Shown here one piece after another: positions 51,255 through 59,763 of a DNA stretch of 64,000 nt. The translations under genes and the position numbers were made by a program. Location: assembly GCA_000196815.1 (NCBI GenBank), contig FP929003.1, forward strand, positions 4,177,501 to 4,241,500. Direction: 5' to 3'. The notes beneath the pieces were generated by a model. It did not search any database and was not told the origin of the DNA. It was given only the letters and a program-made list of their open reading frames with translations. The first letter of the stretch is position 1. Each line of letters starts with the position of its first letter. Source of the stretch: Nitrospira defluvii. Lineage in GTDB: Bacteria > Nitrospirota > Nitrospiria > Nitrospirales > Nitrospiraceae.

Positions 51255-51512
51255 ATGTCCTACTCGGTCCTCCTCGCCCCGCCAGCGGAACGGCAGCTTC
51301 GCTCTTTCCCTTCGGTCATTCAAAAGCGTCTCGTCAAACGTATAAAGGCATTGCAAAACGATCCGCGCTCGCCGGGCGTCAAGAAACTCGCCGGCAAGGA
51401 TGATTTGTACCGCATCCGGGAAGGCGACTACCGAATCATCTATATGATTCGCAACACAGACCTGGTCATTCTTATCCTCAAGATCGGGGATCGAAAAGAA
51501 GTCTACCGGTAG
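51255..51512 (+). CDS. RelE/ParE-family toxin
   Basis: An 85-residue basic protein with the RelE/ParE fold: SVLLAPPAERQLRSFPSV, the helix RLVKRIKALQNDPRSPGVKKLAG, then DLYRIREGDYRIIYMIR (Arg and Tyr of the active face) and VILILKIGDRKEVYR. RelE-type members cut mRNA on the ribosome. It follows the antitoxin gene, so the two form one operon. Confidence 0.9.
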   Translation: MSYSVLLAPPAERQLRSFPSVIQKRLVKRIKALQNDPRSPGVKKLAGKDDLYRIREGDYRIIYMIRNTDLVILILKIGDRKEVYR

Positions 51513-51753
51513 CCTGCGGTGCCGCAAAACGGGTCAGGCTCTCTACCCCCTGATCTTATGGATATCAAACCCGTGCAGACAAAGAAGGCGTGCTCTATCA
51601 AACACATATTGTCAGTGTCCTGCACAAGTTCGTAGCAGGTCGGCTCACAGAAAAATCATTACATCTAACAACGCGTTGAAGCGGACGCGCCAAGGAGAAT
51701 AGAGCGAACGGTTGATCCTTACTATTAATCAGCCCAACCTAACGGAGTATGCC

Positions 51754-52529
51754 ATGGAGTTCGTCAAGATCTACAGCACGGCAGTCCCCAATGCCGTCAA
51801 AACTCTCGACAAACGAGTTGCGATCACCCCGCTCATGGCGAGAGTAAAGTCCGACAGCATCAAAGCTTCCCTCGCCCTCATTCAGAGCCACGGAGAGCTC
51901 AATTTCTGGGATTTTGGTGTTCGCGCCCCCCGCAGCTCTCAGCTGATGACTCGGTAAAGATCATCTGCGGCACCACCTGCTATTCCGGCACCATCATTCG
52001 CATAATCAATGATCCATCCGGAGAGCTCGGCGACCAGCTTGGTTGGGCCCGACAGTTCAAAGCGCCTTGGAAAAATGTCTGTGCCGTATCTATCAACTCA
52101 TTCGCTCCACTCAGCACGGCAGAGATCAAGGCAATTACCGATCATGCCCGGAAAATCTCAGATAACTTCTACGCATCACTGCCACCAACCCGAAAGCCAG
52201 AAGCATTAATTGAAGGCAGAATCATCGAGCTGACCTTATCAATCTATGAGAGGGACCCTGATGCCCGCAAGGCGTGCCTCAATCATTATGGCAGGCGGTG
52301 CCAAGCATGTGATTTGGACTTTGGCGAGACATATGGCGATCTCGGGCAGGGTTTTATTCACGTGCATCACATCATACCTCTCTCTAAAATTCGCTCAGTG
52401 CATGTGGTTGATCCAATCAAAGACCTAGTTCCAGTTTGTCCAAACTGCCATGCAATGTTACACATCAATCAAGGTGAGCCTTTATCAGTAGAGCAGCTTC
52501 GAGACATATTGGTTCGCGAGGGAACCTAG
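51754..52529 (+). pseudogene. HNH endonuclease with a frameshift in a C tract
   Basis: An ATG at 51754 with a CGGAG site opens a frame MEFVKIYSTAVPNAV... that ends at 51957. A second frame (from about 51925 to 52529) continues the same protein: SADDSVKIICGTTCYSG, then ACDLDFGETYGDLG and the HNH core VHVVDPIKDLVPVCPNCHAMLH. The change of frame falls at a run of six C at 51926-51931; seven would join the two with VRAPPQLSADDSVK. The gene is therefore split by a 1-base loss, either real or a sequencing error. It lies just after the toxin-antitoxin pair and may have arrived with it. Confidence 0.8.
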
Positions 52530-52687
52530 CAAGTCCTTCAAGTCTTCATGACTCGTGGTGCAGCTTAATTCAAGCGTTATGCGATCAATGGTCAGTGACA
52601 GGGTTCGGCCTTGCAATCGCACTGACGCTGGTTCGCCCCTCCTAGCCTGGTTTTTGCTTGGCCTGATTTAAACGTGACCGACCTGCC

Positions 52688-53230
52688 ATGCCTCATCCCA
52701 CTGAACTTTTCACGCCCCGACTTCTAATCCGACAATGGCGGCCATCAGACCTCGAGCCATTCGCCGCGATGAATGCCGATGTCGATGTCATGCGCTATTA
52801 TCCAACGCTGTGGAGCAGAGAGCAGAGCGATGCATTTGCCTATCGAGTCATGCGGCTTATCGACGAGCGCGAGTGGGGTTTCTGGGCGGTTGAGGAACGG
52901 GCGTCGGGCCGATTCATCGGCTTCTTGGGGCTACATGTTCCCTCCGACAAGCTCCCGTTTTCTCCCTGCGTGGAAGTCGGCTGGCGCCTGGCCAAATCGT
53001 ACTGGGGCCTGGGTTATGCCACGGAGGCCGCGCAATCGGCCATTGCGTTCGGCTTTCAACAACTTCATCTGGCGGAGGTCGTGGCCTTCACCGCCATCAC
53101 CAACCTGAAGTCGCGTGCCGTGATGGAGCGCCTCGGGATGCAGTTCGACTCCGAGTTCGACCATCCTCAAGTGCCCGTCGAATCCGTGCTGCGCCGACAT
53201 GCGCTGTATCGTCTTCGCTCGCCTGAATAA
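52688..53230 (+). CDS. GNAT-family N-acetyltransferase (RimJ/RimL type)
   Basis: This 180-residue protein starts with TPRLLIRQWRPSDLEPFAAM, as in RimJ/RimL enzymes, and has the acetyl-CoA binding loop YWGLGYATEAAQSAI (about 99-113) and the last helix pair NLKSRAVMERLGM. Members acetylate the N-terminal amino group of ribosomal proteins or small molecules. The substrate is unknown. It stands alone. Confidence 0.88.
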   Translation: MPHPTELFTPRLLIRQWRPSDLEPFAAMNADVDVMRYYPTLWSREQSDAFAYRVMRLIDEREWGFWAVEERASGRFIGFLGLHVPSDKLPFSPCVEVGWRLAKSYWGLGYATEAAQSAIAFGFQQLHLAEVVAFTAITNLKSRAVMERLGMQFDSEFDHPQVPVESVLRRHALYRLRSPE

Positions 53231-53408
53231 GCCTGCCATTCTCTTGGGTTTCGAGTATTGCCGCTCATCTGTTGTGAATTGATCTCACCCAGTCGCAAGA
53301 TCCTGCCTCTTGCCTTGGTTCTGACAATTGACTGCACTTCATCGTAGAATTCGCCGCGATCCTGAACCGGATACGCCAGTATCAACTTGCCGACAGGAGG
53401 ACCAACCC

Positions 53409-53852
53409 ATGCGAAGAGTCTCGCTTCATCTTTACTTCCCGATGTGCATGGCGTTGTTGCTCACAGCCTGCGTCACCTCCCCTATGCCGGAGGAGATGCG
53501 CCGCCGCGCCGAGCAAAACCGATGGGAGCTGACACATTGGGGTGATCGTTCGGTTCCCTACGGCGACGACGGAGAACCCGTGATCCTCTCGTTCAAGGAT
53601 GGGAGAGTGTCAGGCCATGCCGGGTGCAATCGTTATAGTGCGGCCATTGTCTTCGGACCTCGCAGGGGCGAGCTGAAGGTTTCTCCCGGCATCACCACTC
53701 GCATGGCCTGCGAGCCCCGGCACATGGAGTTTGAAACATCGTTCATCCGGGCGTTTGAAGCCTCGACTCGCTACCGCCTGGATGGCGAAAGCTTGTCATT
53801 CGAAAGCGACATGGCCCCGCCCTTGGAGTTTTACCGTCGCCCGCTGGACTAA
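53409..53852 (+). CDS. META-domain lipoprotein
   Basis: The ATG at 53409 has an AGGAGG site 8 bp upstream; the longer frame is not used. The signal peptide ends with the lipobox LTAC near residue 20. The mature part has the META-domain pattern: RWELTHWGDRS, SFKDGRVSGHAGCNRYSA, and ITTRMACEPRHMEFE, with Cys residues as usual in HslJ-like proteins. These envelope proteins are linked to heat-shock and toxic-compound tolerance. The activity is unknown. Confidence 0.82.
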   Translation: MRRVSLHLYFPMCMALLLTACVTSPMPEEMRRRAEQNRWELTHWGDRSVPYGDDGEPVILSFKDGRVSGHAGCNRYSAAIVFGPRRGELKVSPGITTRMACEPRHMEFETSFIRAFEASTRYRLDGESLSFESDMAPPLEFYRRPLD

Positions 53853-54108
53853 TCTGAAACTCTCGACCTTTCTTGCCGATACGGACCAGAATTGATTCAC
53901 TCTCCCACCTCTTTTCTCCAATACCGTATCCCTTTCGATACGACAGGGTATCGCTTCTGATACCGAGCTGAGCACCCCGCACCGCCCGTTCCACTTTGCG
54001 GCTTCGCTCACCCCGCGCAGAATCGATATCCCTCAACGCGGCTCTTTCTCATCACACTCCGGCATCGGTTTTGCTCGCTGAAAACAGTAGTGACTGGAGC
54101 TTCACATC

Positions 54109-54657
54109 ATGGCGGCTGTGGCCCTCAACGCTCTCCTCCCTCCTGGCTTCCCCATCGCAGTTCTGTTCGGCGGCGACCAGCTCCCATCTCATGCAATCGA
54201 GCGCACTGCCGCGGCACATCAACCGATCGACGGGACGCAAGGCAGATCCGAGCCACTAACTCGGCACTGGCTCACGTTCGTAGACCGCTGGACAAAGGAG
54301 AAGCACCTAACCCTCGACTTACTGTTTCCCGTCGCGCATGGAGGAGCACTCGCAGTCAGTCTCTGGTGGGTCTGGGCGACGTTGGGGCACCCGTTCCACC
54401 CCGCCTGGATCGCAGCGCCGCTTGCGATGATATTGACGGCCGACTGGACGGAACAACTCATTCAACTGGTGCAGCGCCGCCAGTACCTCCCCCCAACTGA
54501 GCATCGAATTCAGAGCCTGTGGGTCCGGATTTCCAACTGTGCGACGACCATCAAGCTGTGGCTCACCTTAGGTTTCTACGTCAGCCTGGCTGGACTCATC
54601 GTCAGAATGATACTCACCCTCTCAGATCGTCGTTTGATGACCGACACCGGCGAATGA
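54109..54657 (+). CDS. Integral membrane protein, unknown function
   Basis: This 182-residue protein starts at an ATG and has about three hydrophobic segments (LDLLFPVAHGGALAVSLWWVW, PAWIAAPLAMILTADWTEQ, LWLTLGFYVSLAGLIVRMIL). The N-terminal 50 residues are soluble. No motif is recognised. The start is not supported by a strong ribosome-binding site, so the gene is a fair but not certain call. Confidence 0.55.
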   Translation: MAAVALNALLPPGFPIAVLFGGDQLPSHAIERTAAAHQPIDGTQGRSEPLTRHWLTFVDRWTKEKHLTLDLLFPVAHGGALAVSLWWVWATLGHPFHPAWIAAPLAMILTADWTEQLIQLVQRRQYLPPTEHRIQSLWVRISNCATTIKLWLTLGFYVSLAGLIVRMILTLSDRRLMTDTGE

Positions 54658-54862
54658 TGAGGAAACGAAACGTTGCCCGACTCCGTACAGTTCTCTCCGT
54701 TTATGCTATACGCATTGCCGAGCTGTGTTGTGGGAGATCCACAGCAAATGAACGGGGAATCAGTCCCATTTGCTTTCTCTCGTCACCACCTCATGCTGAG
54801 GCTGCGCAAGAGATCAGTCTCAGAGGTGTGAGACGCGGGGGGAGCCCAACGAAGGAACCACC

Positions 54863-55543
54863 ATGCCCAATCCCGCCACCTATCAATTCAACCTGCCGCA
54901 ACGAGGGCGTCCGTCCGATGTCATGCTCAACGAGGTCTGGTACCCCGGCATTCAAGCCTATTGGGAGCACAGCACGTCGAGCCGCATCTTCGATGCGATC
55001 CTGGGGATCAAAGCGGTGGTCATTCACGCAACGGCCGGATCGAGTTCAGCCGGGGCCATCTCGGTGATGCGGGACGGCAAAGCCTCGTTTCACTGGTTGT
55101 TGCCGGATGAAGATGAGCCCCAGCATGGGCAACTGGTGTGGGCCTGTGCGCCGGAAGCCAGAGCCGCCTGGCATGTCAGGAATGCCTGTTCGCACCCAGG
55201 CATCAACGACGGCGCCGACAAGGTCAACCACTGGTCGCTCGGGATCGAGGTGGTCAACCGTCAGACAGGCGGCGATCACTTTTCCGATTGGCAGATCCAG
55301 GCCACCGCGCAGATCGTGCGCTACTGCTGGGCCAAATACCCCAACCTCAAGCACGTCGTGTCCCACGCGAAGCTGGACCCGACGCGGCGTAGCGATCCGG
55401 GCACGGCCTTTCCCTGGGCACGCCTCAAGAAACTCGTACTCACACCGGATGCCGACGATGGGGTTCCGTCAGTCGCGTTGGATGCGCAACCGGCCTCCTC
55501 CATAAAATCGACCACCGACCACGAGGGCTGTTGCCACGGATGA
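54863..55543 (+). CDS. N-acetylmuramoyl-L-alanine amidase (Amidase_2 family)
   Basis: The ATG has a GAAGGAA site. The 226-residue protein has the Amidase_2 zinc site: VVIHATAGSS (first His, about 52), the second His in VVSHAKLDPTRRSDPG (about 168), and the typical DPG at the end of the motif. The central NHWSLGIEVVNRQTG matches the family. It lacks a signal peptide, so it may be cytosolic, secreted by another route, or phage-derived. It cuts the peptide bond between muramic acid and L-alanine. Confidence 0.85.
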   Translation: MPNPATYQFNLPQRGRPSDVMLNEVWYPGIQAYWEHSTSSRIFDAILGIKAVVIHATAGSSSAGAISVMRDGKASFHWLLPDEDEPQHGQLVWACAPEARAAWHVRNACSHPGINDGADKVNHWSLGIEVVNRQTGGDHFSDWQIQATAQIVRYCWAKYPNLKHVVSHAKLDPTRRSDPGTAFPWARLKKLVLTPDADDGVPSVALDAQPASSIKSTTDHEGCCHG

Positions 55544-55669
55544 CAGGAACTCGAACCCCTGTGGTCCGAACCCAGACTCGCACTCGTCACGACGCATCCG
55601 GCAGATAGCGGAGCGCGGCCGCGGTTGCCACATGGCACCGGGCCACGCATCCGTTCGACACATTCCGAC

Positions 55670-56080
55670 CTACTGCGTCACGCCCGGGATCGGTCCGTAC
55701 GGCGTATAACAGGCGCAGGGCAACCCACCGTCCACGGGCTGTGCCAAACGGCAGGTCCCGACTTGCGTCACACAGGTCGCCGTTCGTCTTGGGACGCCTC
55801 GGAAGGACAGCGTCTGTTCTGAATTTGTCGCAGCGACCGGTGTCGCCTGATTCCCGTTCTGGCGCGGTTTCGCCAATTCACTCCGCACCGCTTCCGACAT
55901 GACCTGTACCGCTTCATCATGAATCGTATACGTGACGCACAGGCGATTGATTTCGTCCACCCCGAAACCCTTTTCCTTCATCCCGATCATGTCCTGGCTG
56001 CTGCAGGTGTGCTGGGCGACACAGCCGGTAAAGAGCACCAGGATACCGATGGAGCCCAGCATGGTATACAAGTGTTTCAT
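55670..56080 (-). CDS. Lipoprotein, unknown function
   Basis: The ATG at 56080 follows a perfect AAGGAGG at 8 bp; the frame to 56164 is not used. The signal peptide ends in the lipobox FTGC near residue 20. The mature part (about 116 residues) has several Cys (HTCSSQ, RLCVTY, ATCVTQVGTC, LPCACYT), probably disulfide-bonded. A repeated QVGTC/PCACYTPYG end resembles other small envelope proteins. No function is known. Confidence 0.72.
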   Translation of the reverse strand: MKHLYTMLGSIGILVLFTGCVAQHTCSSQDMIGMKEKGFGVDEINRLCVTYTIHDEAVQVMSEAVRSELAKPRQNGNQATPVAATNSEQTLSFRGVPRRTATCVTQVGTCRLAQPVDGGLPCACYTPYGPIPGVTQ

Positions 56081-56400
56081 GGCTGATCCTCCTTTCGGAG
56101 CGTCCCTCGCGGGATAATTTCCGCGATCAGTTTCATTCGCGTACGGTCGTTGTCTTCCCTTCACTCAGAGGAGCAAGGAACAGGCCAAGAGCCCAACTTT
56201 GCACGTATTACATCGAAGCCATTGAAACAAGGTCCTTCGAATCTCGCGGGTGCAAGGGCTCCTGTATCCCATCCGATATACCAGCGAATCGGTCGGTGTG
56301 GTCACCGATTCACTCGTGGGCCGATCCCGCGAGGAGGATGTCCCTTGACGCTGGCCATAGGAATCATTGAAAGTTGAAGAACCATCTTGTGAGGCGCCCG
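56081..56400. other. Intergenic stretch between two divergent genes
   Basis: About 320 bp between the lipoprotein (minus) and the SGNH hydrolase (plus). It must hold both promoters. A hairpin GAATCGGT/ACCGATTC lies at 56286-56311. No gene is convincing; a plus frame at 56150-56377 has no matching ribosome-binding site. Confidence 0.4.
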
Positions 56401-57144
56401 ATGCACGCACGGTTCGCTCCTGCCATCTGCTGTCTTACCTTGTGGCTTGGGTCCGTTCTGTCTCCCCTGGGTTCCACGCTCACCGCCGCCGACCACATCA
56501 AAGCGGCGATGCCCACCCCTCAAACCCAATCCTGGTGGTCTACGCGTCATGCGCGCGCCGTGGCCCGCCTTCAGCAGGGCCCTGTCGATCTGTTGTTCAT
56601 CGGAGATTCCATCACGCAGGGATGGGAAGAGGATGGCCGACGGGTCTGGGATACGTTTTACGGGCGCCGCCGGGCAGTGAACCTGGGATTCAACAGCGAT
56701 CAGACCGACAACGTCCTCTGGCGGCTCCACCATGGCGAAATCGACGGCATCACCCCCAAACTGGCGATCGTGATGATCGGCACCAACAACACGACGATGC
56801 GGGAAGATCCTCCTGACCATACCGCTGCCGGAATCCAGGCGGTCCTGACCACGTTGCGCTCTCGCCTGCCACAGACGAAGATCTTGCTACTGGCACTGTT
56901 CCCGAGAGGCGCGTCCTCCGACGATCCGAATCGGCTGGTGAATCAGGCCGTCAACGAACGATTGCGGGGCTTCGCCGACCAGCGCCACGTGTTTTTCCTC
57001 GACCTGGGCCCGCATTTTCTCGACAAGGCAGGACGACTCTCCGGGGATGTCATGCCGGACGCCTTGCACCCCAATGAACGCGGCTATCGCCTATGGGCCG
57101 AGGGCATGGAAGACCTGGTTAAGAAGCTCTTGGAGGAACCCTGA
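56401..57144 (+). CDS. Exported SGNH/GDSL hydrolase
   Basis: The ATG at 56401 has a GAGG at 8 bp. The 247-residue protein starts with a signal peptide (ARFAPAICCLTLWLGSVLSPLG). The four SGNH blocks are in order: IGDSITQGW (catalytic Ser), LGFNSDQ (Gly region), IGTNN (Asn), and DALHPNERGY (Asp and His). Known relatives cut acetyl or acyl esters from sugars or lipids (PAF-acetylhydrolase type). The substrate is unknown. Confidence 0.9.
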   Translation: MHARFAPAICCLTLWLGSVLSPLGSTLTAADHIKAAMPTPQTQSWWSTRHARAVARLQQGPVDLLFIGDSITQGWEEDGRRVWDTFYGRRRAVNLGFNSDQTDNVLWRLHHGEIDGITPKLAIVMIGTNNTTMREDPPDHTAAGIQAVLTTLRSRLPQTKILLLALFPRGASSDDPNRLVNQAVNERLRGFADQRHVFFLDLGPHFLDKAGRLSGDVMPDALHPNERGYRLWAEGMEDLVKKLLEEP

Positions 57145-57418
57145 CGGGGTCACTCTAAAGGGGCTGCGAACTTTCCCGCCTCTCACCTCGCGAGTCGCAA
57201 GAGCGCTGTTTTTCCCGGCAGATCTGCGACCTGCTTCGCCCCGCTTATGCAAAACTTTACGCTTTGCTTGGCAAGTCTCACCTCTTCCTCAATACTAAGT
57301 CACAGCATCGGTCGCTCACTGACCAGGCCCGAAACTCTTTCCCTCCCGGTTCCGCCCCGACGTTCCGCCTGAGGGCGGCTATGACTTGGAGGCACGCCTC
57401 AACGATCGGAGCCTCTGC

Positions 57419-58657
57419 ATGAAGTCTCGTCTGACCGCGGCCCTGATCGGCGTGGCGCTCACGCTGGCCGGGTTACTGGTCCTTGAAGGGTTATCGCGAG
57501 CCCTGCTCACGGCGCAGGCCGATCTGACCCCGGAACAGCCGGACTGGTATCGATACACGCCGGATTTGGGGTGGGAACGTCGCCCGCACTTCAAGGGACT
57601 GGTGGCGGGAGAGGTGCATCGGCATGAGCCCGCTCGATATCTGCGTGAGTTCGATGCGCAGGGCTTCTTCGCCGTCGATACGGAACAGATCGGCCCGACG
57701 ACGCGTAAGGGCATCCTTGCGATCGGCGACTCCAATACCTTCGGCTGGGGTGTGCCGACTCGCAATGCGTACCCGGAAGTTCTGGACGATCTTCGCGCGG
57801 ACGCCGACGTCATCAACCTGGGCGTGAGCGGATACTCCTCCTTGCAGGGTTATGCCTCGTTGATCAAACATTTCGACAGGGTGCGCCCCGATGTGGTGAT
57901 CGCCTCGTTCAGTTTCAACGATCGTCGGGTCGTGCCGTCGGATGCGGCCGCCGATAGTCATGAGAAATTCGAGCGGGAAGCGCAGATGCATCGATTGGAC
58001 TTCAGAGAAAAAATCTATCTGTACCGGGGACTGCAACGCCTCCTGGTCAAATTACATTTGATCAAAAGCAGCGGCGACGGCAGCACGACCGTTGACGCAA
58101 GAACAGCGCCGACCCGGGTCTCGCCTGACCAATACCAGCAGAATCTTGAGCGCATCGCGCAATTCTGTGAGGAACGGCACGTGCCGCTGGTCTTCGTTGC
58201 GTTTCAGGATAATCCGGCGCACTCCGAGCATCTGCGGGCAGGCATCGCCCATTTGAATGCCGGTCGGCAGGACCAGGCCGAAGCGGAACTGCGGATTGCC
58301 GTGAACATGGAGAATTGGTTCTCGGATCTCGCCAGGAAATACCTCGCCGTAGTCCTGGAGCAACGCGGAGCGACAGAAGAAGCGACGATCACGGCGAGCC
58401 TCACCCTCCCTGCCTGGAAACTGACCCACGGCGGGAGGCCGCTCCGCCTCGACAGTGAGTACAACGACATCGCGCGAGCCGTCGCCCGCCGGCATGGCGC
58501 GATCCTGGTCGAAGCCGGTCAGGTCCTCGCCCAGGATGCGAGTCTCTACCTCGACCTCGCCCATCCGGATGAACGCGGCCACCGCATCGTGGCGACGCTG
58601 GTGAATAATGCTCTCGACAGCCTGCTCCACCCGCCCCAGGTCGCAGCCCAGCCTTGA
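57419..58657 (+). CDS. SGNH/GDSL-like membrane-anchored hydrolase
   Basis: The ATG at 57419 has a GGAG at about 7 bp. The 412-residue protein has an N-terminal hydrophobic anchor (LTAALIGVALTLAGLLVLEG), then a SGNH domain: AIGDSNTFGWG (catalytic Ser), NLGVSGYSS (Gly), SFSFND (Asn), and a last block DLAHPDERGHR with Asp and His. A helical insertion lies between (about 250-320). It may remove acyl groups from envelope polysaccharide. It follows the first SGNH hydrolase gene, so the two may work on related substrates. Confidence 0.85.
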   Translation: MKSRLTAALIGVALTLAGLLVLEGLSRALLTAQADLTPEQPDWYRYTPDLGWERRPHFKGLVAGEVHRHEPARYLREFDAQGFFAVDTEQIGPTTRKGILAIGDSNTFGWGVPTRNAYPEVLDDLRADADVINLGVSGYSSLQGYASLIKHFDRVRPDVVIASFSFNDRRVVPSDAAADSHEKFEREAQMHRLDFREKIYLYRGLQRLLVKLHLIKSSGDGSTTVDARTAPTRVSPDQYQQNLERIAQFCEERHVPLVFVAFQDNPAHSEHLRAGIAHLNAGRQDQAEAELRIAVNMENWFSDLARKYLAVVLEQRGATEEATITASLTLPAWKLTHGGRPLRLDSEYNDIARAVARRHGAILVEAGQVLAQDASLYLDLAHPDERGHRIVATLVNNALDSLLHPPQVAAQP

Positions 58658-58808
58658 GTCAATGACACCGGTTGGTAGCCTCAACGTCCGAACGTTGGTG
58701 GAAATTACGTTCATTGCTCGACACGTCGTCACTCCGCCCATGAGATAGGGAATAGGCGGGGCAACAACGGTGGGAACAGGCCTTTGCGGAGGGAGAGGCG
58801 AGGAGGGC

Positions 58809-58922
58809 TTACGGTTTCTTCTTTTTTTTGTCGGAGGGATTATCGGAAAAAAGCAACCAGGCGAGGACGACGAAACCGATCGCTACCCCAGTCACTGCCA
58901 ACCATGTGCCGAGTTTGTCCAT
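58809..58922 (-). CDS. 37-residue membrane protein coupled to ybgC
   Basis: An ATG at 58922 overlaps the ybgC stop codon (TAATG) and is preceded by GAGGAG in the ybgC end. The peptide has one transmembrane helix (WLAVTGVAIGFVVLAWLLF) and a Lys-rich tail (PSDKKKKKP). This is the pattern of a small single-pass protein like CydX/YbgT-type helpers, though no homology is claimed. The coupling and ribosome-binding site support it. Confidence 0.65.
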   Translation of the reverse strand: MDKLGTWLAVTGVAIGFVVLAWLLFSDNPSDKKKKKP

Positions 58923-59323
58923 TAGCTCCTCGTGTCTGGAGGTCCTTGTAGCGCAGCCAGAGTGGGTTTGTCGAGCCGCTTTATTTTCAACTGTTCATCC
59001 ACGGCCACTAGCTTGGCCGACCCTTCGACCACCACGCGCCCACTTGTCCGTTCTCTCATGACATGGGCGAAGGTGAGAGAAGCCTGGCCCATCGCCGCGA
59101 GGTCCGTATCGATGGTTAAGGTCTCACCATAACGGGCAGGTGACCGATAGTCGAGTTCGGCATGCACAACCATAAACTGCGTCCCGCCGTCCCGTAACTC
59201 TGCAACCGAGAGGCCCCGCTCTTCGAGATAGTGCGTACGCGCCCGCTCGAAATACTTCAGGTAGTTGGCGTAGTACACCACCCCGCCGCAATCGGTGTCT
59301 TCGTAATAAATGCGAATCTCCAT
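58922..59323 (-). CDS. ybgC: YbgC-family acyl-CoA thioesterase
   Basis: This 133-residue hotdog-fold enzyme has the active-site motif YYEDTDCGGVVYYANYLKYF (about 6-25), with the Asp that attacks the thioester. It hydrolyses short-chain acyl-CoA. In many bacteria ybgC precedes the tol-pal genes, but here tol genes are absent from the window. The stop overlaps the start of the small membrane protein gene. Confidence 0.92.
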   Translation of the reverse strand: MEIRIYYEDTDCGGVVYYANYLKYFERARTHYLEERGLSVAELRDGGTQFMVVHAELDYRSPARYGETLTIDTDLAAMGQASLTFAHVMRERTSGRVVVEGSAKLVAVDEQLKIKRLDKPTLAALQGPPDTRS

Positions 59324-59324
59324 C

Positions 59325-59757
59325 GTCGTTCGTATCTCGTGAAACGTATCTCGTCAGAGCCGTTTGATGAGATTTCTGAGCATCTTGGACTCATGGTCGA
59401 GTCGCTCCAGAAGCTCGTCTCGCTGAGCGACCATAACGAATGCGAGGTCGTGAGCGATTTCAACGTGAGTTTCCAATTCAGCACAAGACCCAAGCGCGAC
59501 ATAGAGAAATTGTCGGTATTCCGCATTATGCTTCCGATTAAATCCCTCCGCTATATTTGAGGGAATGGATACCGCTGCGCGACGCATTTGGGACACCAAC
59601 CCGTAGATTTCTTCCTTGGGGAACCCCTTGGTGGCTCGATAGACATCGACCACGATACTCTTCCCCAGCTTCCATATTTCAAGATCCCGAAAATTTCGTA
59701 TCTTTTCCATCCGGACGCCTGGGCCCAACGAGATACGCTTCACGCTTCACGAACGAC
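59325..59757. mobile_element. Four-helix-bundle cassette framed by 30-bp inverted repeats
   Basis: The 30-bp arms at 59325-59354 and 59728-59757 are inverted copies: GTCGTTCGT, a variable 5 bp, GTGAA, one variable base, CGTATCTCGT. The arms match at about 24 of 30 positions. They enclose one gene and touch its stop codon, so gene and repeats form one unit. The shorter element at 49618-49730 has related arms but no gene. No transposase is inside, so any movement would need one from elsewhere. Confidence 0.65.
59354..59710 (-). CDS. Four-helix-bundle protein (S23/avd-like family)
   Basis: The ATG at 59710 begins the family start MEKIRNFRDLEIWKLG; the frame to 59743 runs into the right-hand repeat and is not used. 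The 118-residue protein shows RDLEIWKLGKSIVVDVYRAT, PKEEIYGLVSQMRRAAVSIPSNIAEG, and EYRQFLYVALGSCAELETH, typical of the family found in 23S rRNA insertions and as stand-alone genes. It forms a positively charged four-helix bundle. The function is unclear. Confidence 0.88.
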   Translation of the reverse strand: MEKIRNFRDLEIWKLGKSIVVDVYRATKGFPKEEIYGLVSQMRRAAVSIPSNIAEGFNRKHNAEYRQFLYVALGSCAELETHVEIAHDLAFVMVAQRDELLERLDHESKMLRNLIKRL

Positions 59758-59763
59758 TGTCGG

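Noticed and set aside
53900-53970. Interleaved gtatc/gatac repeats after the META-domain gene
   Set aside because: The pairing is broken and covers fewer than 8 bp in a row, so no definite hairpin or operator can be supported.
55550-55600. A tRNA-like stretch (ggaactcgaacccctgtgg)
   Set aside because: The bases resemble a T-arm in reverse, but no acceptor stem, anticodon arm or D-arm could be fitted around it.
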